Assembly (NCBI GenBank): GCA_900557175.1
Contig: USSL01000034.1
Coordinates: 1 to 11,285, forward strand
Origin: an uncultured Eubacteriales bacterium
GTDB lineage: Bacteria > Bacillota > Clostridia > Lachnospirales > Lachnospiraceae
Direction: 5' to 3'
Length of the DNA stretch: 11,285 nucleotides
Of the stretch, positions 1 through 6,429 are shown one piece after another. Position numbers and translations under genes: made by a program. Within the stretch, counting starts at the first letter, position 1. Each line of letters starts with the position of its first letter. The notes below the pieces were generated by a model. It saw nothing but the letters and a program-made list of their open reading frames with translations, was not told the DNA's origin and searched no databases.

Positions 1-366
1 ACGGAAAATGCACCGGCAGCGGTCGGCCCATATTCTCAGGCGGTACTGGATGGACAGGTTTTATATGCATCCGGTCAGATTCCAGTGAATCCTGTAACAG
101 GGGAAGTTATTGTGGAGGATATCAGGGCAGCGGCGGTTCAGGTGATGGAGAATGCCGGAGCGGTTTTAGAGGCAGCAGGACTGGATTATAGTGATATTGT
201 CAAGACGACCGTTTTTTTGACAGACATTCGCTGCTTTGATATTGTCAATGAGATTTACGCCGGTTATTTCAAGGATAATTTTCCGGCACGCTCATGTGTT
301 CAGGTAGCAGCGCTGCCTAAAAATGTGCCTGTAGAGATGGAGTTTATTGCAACGAGGAAAAGTTAG
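1..366 (+). CDS. ridA: RidA-family reactive enamine/imine deaminase, 5' end cut by window
   Basis: The frame is open from base 1 and gives 121 residues to the TAG at 364. About six N-terminal residues are missing compared with E. coli RidA (128 aa), so the true start lies outside the window; the GTG at 85 is an internal valine. Seen: the N-terminal APAAVGPYSQAV and SGQIPVNP blocks, then FPARSCVQVAALPK (94-107) and VEMEFIA (111-117). In E. coli numbering Arg105, Cys107 and Glu120 correspond to Arg97, Cys99 and Glu112 here, so the substrate-carboxylate arginine and the water-binding glutamate are kept. The family forms cytosolic trimers that hydrolyse 2-aminoacrylate and similar enamines/imines released by PLP enzymes, giving 2-oxoacids and ammonia. 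It is followed 21 bases later by an antiporter gene and then a PLP C-S lyase, which fits detoxification of that lyase's product. Confidence 0.93.
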   Translation, partial: TENAPAAVGPYSQAVLDGQVLYASGQIPVNPVTGEVIVEDIRAAAVQVMENAGAVLEAAGLDYSDIVKTTVFLTDIRCFDIVNEIYAGYFKDNFPARSCVQVAALPKNVPVEMEFIATRKS

Positions 367-387
367 TTAAGTGAGGGAGGGATATTT

Positions 388-1809
388 ATGCCTGAAGCTG
401 CAAATTATGGAATTATTTCACTGGTGCCATTGACGGTAACATTACTATTGGCATTTTGGAAAAAGGATGCAATTTTAGCATTACTTGCCGGATGTATTAC
501 CGGCGTTCTTATTCTTGGTATGGATCCGGCGTTTGGTCTGTCGGCATTGACACAGGAAGCTCTTGGCAATGAAGATTTTATATGGGTATTATCCATTCAG
601 ATTTTCATTGGTATTATGATTGCCTTTTTCATGAAGGCAGGTGTTGTGGATGCTTTTGCAAATTTTATTGCTGATAAAGTGACATCGCCAAGAGGGATTA
701 AGGCAGCCACATGGTTTATCGGTTTATTTACAGTGGATGACTATATGAGTCCTCTGCTGCGCGGCGTGATTATGAGACCTTTGACGGATAAAGAAAAAAT
801 ACCTAGAGAAAAGCTTGCCTTTATCCTTGATTCTACTTGTGCATCTGTGTGTACAATTATTCCGTTCATGGCGTGGGGAGCTTATGTCGCAGGACTTATT
901 GCCGATCTTGGTGGTCCGGTAACAACTGTGGAGGAAGGCGTCAGCGTTTACATCAAAGCAATTCCGTTTAATCTATATGCCATTATTCTTTTGGTGATTG
1001 TGCTTTTAAATGCTTTGGAAATTTTCCCTGACATCGGGCCTATGAAAAAAGCAGAGCGGCGCGCAAAAGAAACAGGAAAGGTGCTGCGCGACGGTGCGGT
1101 ACCGCTTGTCGGCGAGGAGTTAGATGAGCTTTCGTCAGGAAACAGTAAAGTGAAAGCCAATATTTTTACAGATTTTATTGTGCCGATTTTGATTATTGTT
1201 GTTATGGCCATTGTGACTTATATTACAAAGGGCGGCGTTAAGATTTTAGAGTGCTTTATTGTGACTGTTTTTTATCAGGCCATTGTGTTAAGTATACGCC
1301 ATGTGTTTACGGGCATTAAAGACATGATGGATACGGCTATAAAAGGAATGAAAAGTGTCATGTCTGCAACACTCATTCTTGCCCTTGCTTATTGCATCAA
1401 TACAATTACAAAATCAATGGGTGCTTCGGAATTTATTATGGAAGCTACAGCAGGATGGATGACGCCGGCATTATTTATTGCAATGACATTTGTTGTCGGT
1501 GCGGTGATGGCATTTTTTACAGGTTCATCGTGGGGAACTTTTGCAATCTGTATTCCTCTTGCAGTGCCGATTGCTTATTCCTTTACGGGAAATGAACTCG
1601 GTATTTTAGTTTACGCTGCAGTTGGTGCCGTTGTCAGCGGCGGTTTGTTTGGCGATCATTGTTCGCCTGTTTCAGATACGACGGTGCTATCTTCACTGGG
1701 TGCAGCCTGCGACCATATAGATCATGTAAAAACTCAGCTGCCGTTTGCATTTTTGTCCGCAGGGATATCCATTGTTATATGGCTTATTATTGCAACGGTT
1801 GCTGCATAA
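388..1809 (+). CDS. NhaC-family Na+/H+ antiporter-type transporter
   Basis: Encodes a 473-residue polytopic inner-membrane protein, a usual length for the NhaC family. The ATG at 388 has GAGGGAGG at 373-380 just upstream. Hydrophobic segments run through most of the length, with a more polar stretch at about 213-258. Family-type motifs seen: FTVDDYMSPL (114-123), DSTCASVCTIIPFMAWGAY (148-166), FFTGSSWGTFA (376-386), and GGLFGDHCSPVSDTTVLSS (418-436) followed by DHIDHVKTQLPFA. NhaC-type proteins exchange Na+ for H+, and some, such as MleN, couple this to organic anions. The ion and any co-substrate cannot be read from the sequence. Lying between ridA and a C-S lyase gene, it probably carries an amino acid or a breakdown product (inference). 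Only 12 bases separate it from the lyase gene, so the two are surely co-transcribed. Confidence 0.9.
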   Translation: MPEAANYGIISLVPLTVTLLLAFWKKDAILALLAGCITGVLILGMDPAFGLSALTQEALGNEDFIWVLSIQIFIGIMIAFFMKAGVVDAFANFIADKVTSPRGIKAATWFIGLFTVDDYMSPLLRGVIMRPLTDKEKIPREKLAFILDSTCASVCTIIPFMAWGAYVAGLIADLGGPVTTVEEGVSVYIKAIPFNLYAIILLVIVLLNALEIFPDIGPMKKAERRAKETGKVLRDGAVPLVGEELDELSSGNSKVKANIFTDFIVPILIIVVMAIVTYITKGGVKILECFIVTVFYQAIVLSIRHVFTGIKDMMDTAIKGMKSVMSATLILALAYCINTITKSMGASEFIMEATAGWMTPALFIAMTFVVGAVMAFFTGSSWGTFAICIPLAVPIAYSFTGNELGILVYAAVGAVVSGGLFGDHCSPVSDTTVLSSLGAACDHIDHVKTQLPFAFLSAGISIVIWLIIATVAA

Positions 1810-1821
1810 AAAGGAGACGCT

Positions 1822-2988
1822 ATGTTTGATAAAATCATAGAGCGAAAAGGTACAGATTCTTTTAAATGGGATATGAATACAGAATATTTCGGACGAGAGG
1901 ATGTTATTCCGATGTGGGTTGCAGATATGGATTTTGCCTGTGCAGAGCCGATTGTCAAGGCAGTGCAGGAACGTGCAAAGCATCCGGTTTTCGGATATAC
2001 AGTCCGCAAAGAGGATTATTATGATGCTGTCCTTGGATGGCTTGATAAAAGGCATGGTTTTGTCTGTCCGAAAGAATGGCTTGTGTTTTCACCGCCGGGT
2101 GTTATATATGCCGTATGGGTAATGATTCAGATTTTGACAAAACCGGGTGATAAGATTGCGACACTGATGCCAAATTATGATCCGCTTTTTGATGCGGTTA
2201 CCAAAACAGGACGGACGCTTGTGACAGAAGCAATGATTCATCAAGGGCATACATATTGTATAGATTTTGAAAAGACAGAGGCAATGCTTTCACAAGATGT
2301 CAAAGTACTTATTTTATCAAATCCGAATAATCCAACCGGGCGTGTGTATACAAAAGAAGAATTAAAACAGCTTGGACGGTTATGCCTGAAATATGATATC
2401 TATGTTATTGTTGATGAAATTTATTCAGACTTTATATTGCCGGGACATAAGCACATTCCGTTTGCATCACTTGGAGAAGATTTTGCCAAGAACAGTATGT
2501 GCTGTTATGCGACAAATAAGGGCTTTAATTTGGGCGGTCTTGCGATGGCGACAATTGTCATTGCTGATGAAGGTAAACGAAAAGCATTTGAGGATGTGAT
2601 GATGAGTGCGCAGACACGGCTTGATAATATTTTTGGGGCAGAGGCACTAAAAGCGGCTTATACAAAAGGTGAGCCGTGGTTAAATGAGGCTATTGCCTAT
2701 GTTGATGGTAATAAAACATATGTATCAGAATATTTAAAAAATAATATCCCTGAAATTAAAATGACAGATTCTGAAGGTACATTTTTGTTATGGCTGGACA
2801 TGCGGGCACTTCATCTAAATGTAGAGGCGTTAGAGAACTTTCTCATTAATAAAGCACATCTTGCGCTGACACAGGGGTACGAATTTGGGCTAGAAGGTGA
2901 AGGCTTTGTACGAATGAATATTGCCTGTCCGAGAGTAACGGTAGAAAAAGCGATGGAAAACCTTAAAAGAGCAGTGGAAGAAAAATAA
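1822..2988 (+). CDS. MalY/PatB-family PLP-dependent C-S beta-lyase (aminotransferase class I fold)
   Basis: A 388-residue protein of normal length for the family; AAGGAG at 1811-1816 sets the ATG. The N-terminus carries the MalY/PatB signature (KWDMNTEYFG, then IPMWVADMDFACAEP, then FGYT at 57-60). PLP-site features seen: SNPNNPTGR (166-174, Asn170), DEIY (198-201, Asp198 for the pyridine nitrogen), the Schiff-base lysine Lys233 in ATNKGFNLGGL, and the carboxylate arginine Arg364 in FVRMNIACPR. Such enzymes cleave cystathionine, cysteine or related thioethers by beta-elimination, releasing a thiol plus 2-aminoacrylate, which becomes pyruvate and ammonia; some members act instead as aminotransferases. 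The lysine motif differs from the usual SKTFN (here NKGFN). The upstream RidA is the expected partner for the aminoacrylate. Exact substrate unknown. Confidence 0.88.
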   Translation: MFDKIIERKGTDSFKWDMNTEYFGREDVIPMWVADMDFACAEPIVKAVQERAKHPVFGYTVRKEDYYDAVLGWLDKRHGFVCPKEWLVFSPPGVIYAVWVMIQILTKPGDKIATLMPNYDPLFDAVTKTGRTLVTEAMIHQGHTYCIDFEKTEAMLSQDVKVLILSNPNNPTGRVYTKEELKQLGRLCLKYDIYVIVDEIYSDFILPGHKHIPFASLGEDFAKNSMCCYATNKGFNLGGLAMATIVIADEGKRKAFEDVMMSAQTRLDNIFGAEALKAAYTKGEPWLNEAIAYVDGNKTYVSEYLKNNIPEIKMTDSEGTFLLWLDMRALHLNVEALENFLINKAHLALTQGYEFGLEGEGFVRMNIACPRVTVEKAMENLKRAVEEK

Positions 2989-3017
2989 TTCACTGAAAAT
3001 GATTATGGAAGTATCGG

Positions 3018-3057
3018 AAAATCCCGGTTTTGAAATTGTTTCAAAGCCGGGATTTTT
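3018..3057 (+). terminator. Intrinsic terminator of the ridA-antiporter-lyase unit, probably bidirectional
   Basis: Arms 3019-3035 and 3039-3055 pair over 17 bases with one G/T position and a TTG loop, then a short T run on the plus strand. Read on the minus strand, the same hairpin is followed by TTTT, so it can also serve the convergent gene that ends at 3088. Confidence 0.85.
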
Positions 3058-3059
3058 GG

Positions 3060-3079
3060 CGTGCGCCTTGCGGTGCACG
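3060..3079. repeat. Second small hairpin between convergent genes
   Basis: CGTGCGCC (3060-3067) and GGTGCACG (3072-3079) pair over 8 bases, with one wobble, around a TTGC loop. It lies just after the end of the minus-strand gene and before the larger shared terminator. It may add to termination on the minus strand, but its T run is broken, so this is tentative. Confidence 0.5.
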
Positions 3080-3087
3080 TTTCTAAT

Positions 3088-3816
3088 TTAAGCAAGATAT
3101 AAATACATGAGCATGAAGTGGCAGAAGCTTCCGGCCATAACGAACAGATGGAAGACTTCGTGAGAACCGAAGCTTTGGTGGCGGCTGTTAAAAATCGGCA
3201 GCTTTAAAGCGTAGATAACGCCGCCGACAGTATACATAAGACCGCCCATAAGAAGCCACATAAAGCCCGCAAACGGAAGGTTTGTCCAAAGCTGGGGAAG
3301 TGCGATGATGCACAGCCATCCCATGACAATATATAATATAGAAGAAATCCATTTTGGACAGGTCACCCAAAATGCCTTAAAAATAATGCCGGCCAAAGCC
3401 ATCGTCCATATAGCGGCAAGAAGCCCGGTACTAAGCGATCCGTCCAAGGCAATGAGGCATACAGGTGTGTAGGACGCTGCAATTAATACAGAAATCATCA
3501 TATGGTCGAGTTTTTTAAGTCGCTTATTCACTTTTTCATTAATATCGAGAGAATGGTAGAGTGTACTTGCGGTGTAAAGTAAAATCATGCCGCCCATAAA
3601 TACGGCCATTGCTGCGGTGTGTACGGTGCTGCCGCCCAAGGCAGTTTTCACAAGCAGCAGCGGCGCTGCTAGAACGGCTAAAATCGCGCCGATAAGATGT
3701 GTGATGGCGCTTCCGGGATCTTTAAAACCGTGATTTTTCGCCGGTGTACGCTGCGATAAAGGTGAAGCAATCGGTGTCTTATTTACAGATGTTATTTTAA
3801 TTGTGCCTGCTTTCAT
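3088..3816 (-). CDS. Hemolysin III / PAQR-family membrane protein (TrhA/YqfA-like)
   Basis: Encodes 242 residues from the ATG at 3816. That start is chosen because CGGAGG (complement of 3825-3830) sits eight bases upstream of it. A TTG six codons further out would put the ribosome site inside the gene. The protein has a polar N-terminus of about 35 residues, then about seven hydrophobic segments. Seen PAQR/hemolysin III hallmarks: STLYHSL (84-90, with Ser84 and His88), LDHMMI with Asp104-His105 after a basic loop, and the C-terminal HEVFHLFVMAGSFCHF with His219, His223 and His233. In the family these residues form a zinc site in the membrane; the hemolytic label comes from one Bacillus protein, and the cellular role is thought to be lipid or membrane homeostasis. 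It has its own promoter and is not part of either flanking operon. Confidence 0.92.
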   Translation of the reverse strand: MKAGTIKITSVNKTPIASPLSQRTPAKNHGFKDPGSAITHLIGAILAVLAAPLLLVKTALGGSTVHTAAMAVFMGGMILLYTASTLYHSLDINEKVNKRLKKLDHMMISVLIAASYTPVCLIALDGSLSTGLLAAIWTMALAGIIFKAFWVTCPKWISSILYIVMGWLCIIALPQLWTNLPFAGFMWLLMGGLMYTVGGVIYALKLPIFNSRHQSFGSHEVFHLFVMAGSFCHFMLMYLYLA

Positions 3817-3874
3817 GAAATCAACCTCCGTCAAAATTTTATAAAAATACCTGTGTTATATTAGTATATGTATG

Positions 3875-3896
3875 ATGGCAATGCATGCGTTACCAT
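3875..3896. promoter_or_regulatory. 22-bp imperfect palindrome in the divergent spacer, candidate operator
   Basis: The plus strand runs from ATGGCAATGCA to TGCGTTACCAT; 9 of 11 base pairs are symmetric around a central GCATGC. It lies in the untranslated leader of the minus-strand hemolysin III gene. It could be a regulator site or an RNA hairpin. No regulator is recognised. Confidence 0.4.
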
Positions 3897-3928
3897 GTAG
3901 TATTAAAAACTATATAAGATATATACAT

Positions 3929-3956
3929 ATACTATCACAATGGGCAAAAATGTCAA
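3929..3956 (-). promoter_or_regulatory. Predicted sigma-A promoter of the hemolysin III-family gene
   Basis: On the minus strand there is a perfect -35 TTGACA (complement of 3951-3956), a 16-base spacer, and a -10 TAGTAT (complement of 3929-3934) that matches the consensus at four of six positions. It predicts a leader of roughly 100 bases before the ATG at 3816. Confidence 0.65.
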
Positions 3957-3970
3957 GCGAAAAATTGTGA

Positions 3971-3999
3971 TTGACTTTTAAGCGGATATCTGATAGTCT
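3971..3999 (+). promoter_or_regulatory. Possible promoter of the DEAD-box helicase gene
   Basis: TTGACT at 3971-3976, then a 17-base spacer and a weak -10 TAGTCT at 3994-3999. It lies 46 bases before the start codon. The -35 is good but the -10 matches at only three positions, so the exact placement is uncertain. Confidence 0.45.
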
Positions 4000-4045
4000 G
4001 AAGTGTATTTGTAAATAAGTGATTTCGCATAGATAGGAGAAAAAA

Positions 4046-5623
4046 TTGAGGTTTGAAGAATTAGAAATTAATAGTAAAATTATCAGAGCCGTTACAGATA
4101 TGGGCTTTGAGGAGGCGACGCCGATTCAGGCGAAGGCGATTCCGGTTGTATTAAGCGGCGTGGATGTTATCGGACAGGCGCAGACAGGTACAGGAAAGAC
4201 AGCAGCCTTCGGTATTCCGATGTTAGAGCGCATTGATCCGAAGGATAAGCATCTTCAGGCGATTGTTCTTTGTCCGACAAGAGAACTTGCGATACAGGTT
4301 GCCGATGAAATCAGAAAGCTTGCAAAGTTTATGCACAGCATTAAAGTGCTGCCAATCTACGGCGGTCAGGATATTGTAAAACAGATCCGCTCATTAAAAT
4401 CCGGCGTTCAGATTATGATTGGTACGCCGGGGCGTGTCATGGATCATATGCGCCGCAAGACGGTCAAGTTTAATCAGGTCAAAATGGTTGTGCTTGATGA
4501 GGCCGACGAGATGCTGAACATGGGTTTCAGAGAGGATATTGAGACAATTCTTGAGAAAGTGCCGGAGGAAAGACAGACAGTCTTATTTTCTGCGACAATG
4601 CCGAAGCCGATTATGGAGATTGCGGGAAAATATCAGAAGGATGCTCAGACAGTTAAGGTTGTGCGTAAAGAACTGACAGTGCAGAATATCGAGCAGTATT
4701 ATTTTGAAGTATCGCCAAAGAGCAAGGAGGAAGTACTTTCAAGACTGATTGATATTTACAATCCGAATTTATCGATTATTTTCTGTAATACAAAGCGTCA
4801 GGTCGATGAATTAGTCAGCGCCTTAAAGGGACGCGGCTATTTTGCAGAGGGACTTCACGGTGATATGAAGCAGCAGCAGCGCGACCGCGTGATGAACAGC
4901 TTCAGAAACGGACGGACAGATATTCTCGTGGCAACGGATGTGGCCGCAAGAGGTATTGACGTTGATAACGTGGATATTGTATTTAACTATGATCTGCCGC
5001 AGGATGAAGAATATTATGTACATCGTATCGGACGTACAGGACGCGCCGGAAAGAATGGCCTTGCGTTTTCATGTGTTGTCGGCCGTGAGGTTTATAAGCT
5101 CAAAGATATTATGCGCTACTGCAAGACAAAGGTAACGATGCGCAAAGTACCGTCCTTAAACGATGTTGCCAATACAAAGATGAACAAGATTTTCGATGAA
5201 ATTACACAGATTATCGAAGACGAAGATTTAAGCAGCATCTCCCGTATGATTGAGGAACGTATTTACGACGAGGATTATACTGCAATGGACATGGCTGCGG
5301 CGCTGATTAAAATGATGATGGGCACAAATGACAGCGTAGAGCTGCCGGATTACGGTGAGTTTGGCAATACCGGCGCCAAGGATGGCATGGTACGCCTGTT
5401 CATTAATATCGGTAAAAATCAGAAAGTAAGACCGGGCGATATCCTCGGCGCCATTGCCGGCGAGAGCGGTATTCCGGGCAAGCTTGTCGGCACAATCGAT
5501 ATGTATGATAAATATACATTTGTCGAAGTGCCGGAGGAACATGCCCGTGAGGTGCTCATAGCCATGAAAAACGCTAAAATCAAGGGCAAGAGCATCAGCA
5601 TTGAGCCTGCAAACCGGAAATAA
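4046..5623 (+). CDS. DEAD-box ATP-dependent RNA helicase with C-terminal DbpA-type RNA-binding domain
   Basis: A 525-residue cytosolic RNA helicase, DeaD/CshA-like, expected to work in ribosome assembly, RNA decay or cold adaptation. The start is a TTG at 4046 with AGGAGA at 4035-4040. The next in-frame ATG would cut into the region just before the Q motif, so TTG is preferred. Motifs in order: Q motif ATPIQ (Gln28), Walker A AQTGTGKT (45-52), PTRELA (77-82), TPGR (127-130), DEAD (151-154), SAT (182-184), IFCNTK (245-250), ATDVAARGIDV (296-306), HRIGRTGRAG (326-335). Residues about 365-435 are helical and resemble the dimerisation segment of this group. Residues about 446-525 match the DbpA RNA-binding fold (PGDILGAIAGESGIPGKLVG, 463-482), which in DbpA/YxiN binds 23S rRNA. 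All catalytic motifs are intact. No strong terminator follows, so some read-through into the next gene is possible. Confidence 0.96.
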   Translation: MRFEELEINSKIIRAVTDMGFEEATPIQAKAIPVVLSGVDVIGQAQTGTGKTAAFGIPMLERIDPKDKHLQAIVLCPTRELAIQVADEIRKLAKFMHSIKVLPIYGGQDIVKQIRSLKSGVQIMIGTPGRVMDHMRRKTVKFNQVKMVVLDEADEMLNMGFREDIETILEKVPEERQTVLFSATMPKPIMEIAGKYQKDAQTVKVVRKELTVQNIEQYYFEVSPKSKEEVLSRLIDIYNPNLSIIFCNTKRQVDELVSALKGRGYFAEGLHGDMKQQQRDRVMNSFRNGRTDILVATDVAARGIDVDNVDIVFNYDLPQDEEYYVHRIGRTGRAGKNGLAFSCVVGREVYKLKDIMRYCKTKVTMRKVPSLNDVANTKMNKIFDEITQIIEDEDLSSISRMIEERIYDEDYTAMDMAAALIKMMMGTNDSVELPDYGEFGNTGAKDGMVRLFINIGKNQKVRPGDILGAIAGESGIPGKLVGTIDMYDKYTFVEVPEEHAREVLIAMKNAKIKGKSISIEPANRK

Positions 5624-5649
5624 AAACAGACAGCGTTTTTTGGAAGAAT

Positions 5650-5687
5650 TGTCAATATCTTTTCACAGACACTTATGATAGTATGAA
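5650..5687 (+). promoter_or_regulatory. Shared promoter-like element, copy A
   Basis: TGTCAATATCTTTT at 5650-5663, then 10 variable bases, then TATGATAGTATGAA at 5674-5687. The same layout occurs at 6203, 8023 and 8487. TATGAT is a good -10; a TTGTCA -35 at 5649 would sit 19 bases away, longer than the usual 17. It lies 42 bases before the ATG of the small membrane protein. Confidence 0.7.
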
Positions 5688-5729
5688 ATTATCTTGAAGG
5701 TATGTTTTGGAAAAACGGGGGTGTTTCAT

Positions 5730-5978
5730 ATGTCAAAACGAATTGTGAAGATTTTTGTATTGCTTTTAGTTATTGCCTACATTCCGGCAGTTTTACTTGT
5801 ACCGCAGCTTGGATTTCTGAAAAATGATATTATGGCGTGGATTATTTATGTCATATGCGCCTTAGTCGTTCTTTTTATTCTGAGCATATTTAAGGAACAT
5901 AAAATACCAAACGGGCCGTCAGAACGGCTGGGCGGTACCGAGGAAACATTAAAAGAGCGGAGCAAATGGTATCTATAA
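5730..5978 (+). CDS. Small two-helix membrane protein of unknown function
   Basis: Encodes 82 residues. The ATG at 5730 is chosen because GGGGG (5717-5721) lies eight bases upstream. An upstream TTG at 5694 is in frame but sits almost at the predicted transcription start and has no ribosome site. Residues about 5-26 and 34-54 are strongly hydrophobic and predict two membrane helices in a hairpin. The C-terminal tail (about 55-82, starting KEHKIPNGPSERLGG) is hydrophilic with mixed charge. Two lysines and an arginine near the N-terminus make a cytoplasmic N-terminus likely, which would put the tail in the cytoplasm too. I do not recognise the family. It has its own promoter-like element and a terminator, so it is a single-gene unit. 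The same promoter element precedes the lipoprotein genes downstream, suggesting a related envelope role (inference). Confidence 0.8.
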   Translation: MSKRIVKIFVLLLVIAYIPAVLLVPQLGFLKNDIMAWIIYVICALVVLFILSIFKEHKIPNGPSERLGGTEETLKERSKWYL

Positions 5979-6009
5979 CCAATTTTAAAGAAAATAAGAT
6001 GTAATGAAA

Positions 6010-6041
6010 GGCCGTCCCATATGCGGGGCGGCCCTTTAAAT
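6010..6041 (+). terminator. Intrinsic terminator after the small membrane protein gene
   Basis: GGCCGTCCC (6010-6018) pairs with GGGGCGGCC (6025-6033), with one wobble, around a six-base loop. A broken T-rich run, CTTTAAATTTT, follows. Confidence 0.85.
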
Positions 6042-6059
6042 TTTCTGTCAAATCGGGAA

Positions 6060-6167
6060 TTAATTGACAGTCACCTGACCGGAAAGAACTTTGATATAAC
6101 TGATTGCAAAATTTTCAACGCATGGATAGTAAATACCATCTTTAGGTGCGGTCAGAGTAAAGGTCAT
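6060..6167 (-). pseudogene. Possible 3' relic of a secreted/surface protein gene, or a 35-aa ORF
   Basis: The minus strand reads an ATG (complement of 6165-6167) followed by 34 more codons and a TAA (complement of 6060-6062). The peptide starts MTFTLTAPKDGIYYP, continues through FAISYIKVLSG and ends QVTVN. The alternating hydrophobic pattern and the TLTAPKDGIYYP stretch resemble the last strands of a beta-sandwich domain as found at the C-termini of secreted proteins (impression only). A TGA sits five codons upstream in frame, and I see no ribosome binding site at the ATG. It is therefore more likely a remnant than a working gene, and could be chance. Confidence 0.3.
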
Positions 6168-6202
6168 AACTACTAAAAATCACCCCTGTTTCTTAGCTAT
6201 AA

Positions 6203-6240
6203 TGTCAATATCTTTTTTTACATGAATATGTTAATCTAAG
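6203..6240 (+). promoter_or_regulatory. Shared promoter-like element, copy B
   Basis: TGTCAATATCTTTT at 6203-6216, 10 variable bases, then TATGTTAATCTAAG at 6227-6240. It lies 73 bases before the first tandem lipoprotein gene and is the only promoter candidate I see for the pair. Confidence 0.7.
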
Positions 6241-6313
6241 GGTACAAAAGCAGTTTAACTAAATGATTCAGCAGTTACCTTATGTTTAAAGTAAAAAAGA
6301 ACGGAGGGGTATT

Positions 6314-6429
6314 ATGAAGCTTACAAAAGTGATGATAATTTTAGGCATGGCAGCGCTTATGCTGTCCGGCTGCGGCAATCAGGAAACGCCGGAAAACAAG
6401 CAGGAAGCAGCAGAAAACGAGTATTTTGA
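6314..6429 (+). repeat. 116-base identical segment, copy 1 of direct repeat
   Basis: The first 116 bases of this lipoprotein gene are identical to 7115-7230 of the next gene, including silent positions. Identity then falls through the middle of the genes and returns in a 50-base identical block (6896-6945 against 7697-7746). The offset is 801 bases throughout. Confidence 0.95.

Noticed and set aside
1693..2055. Minus-strand open frames of 91 and 120 codons across the antiporter/lyase junction
   Set aside because: They lie antisense to two well-supported genes, have no recognisable domain and no ribosome site. They are shadow frames.
3971..3999. Helicase promoter as a fifth copy of the shared element, because it has GATATCTGATAGT
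   Set aside because: The TATCTTTT box is absent and the spacing between the parts does not match the other four.
5624..5648. Terminator after the helicase gene (AAAAAC, then GTTTTTT)
   Set aside because: The stem would be almost only A-T pairs, too weak to call. Read-through to the next terminator is plausible.
5228..5655. Minus-strand frames opposite the end of the helicase gene
   Set aside because: They are antisense to the conserved DbpA-type domain and show no coding signature of their own.
6045..6100. CTGTCAA/TTGACAG inverted repeat with a TATAAC further on, as a promoter or operator
   Set aside because: The boxes are about 25 bases apart, too far for a promoter. The seven-base arms with a 12-base loop are weak and tied to no gene start.
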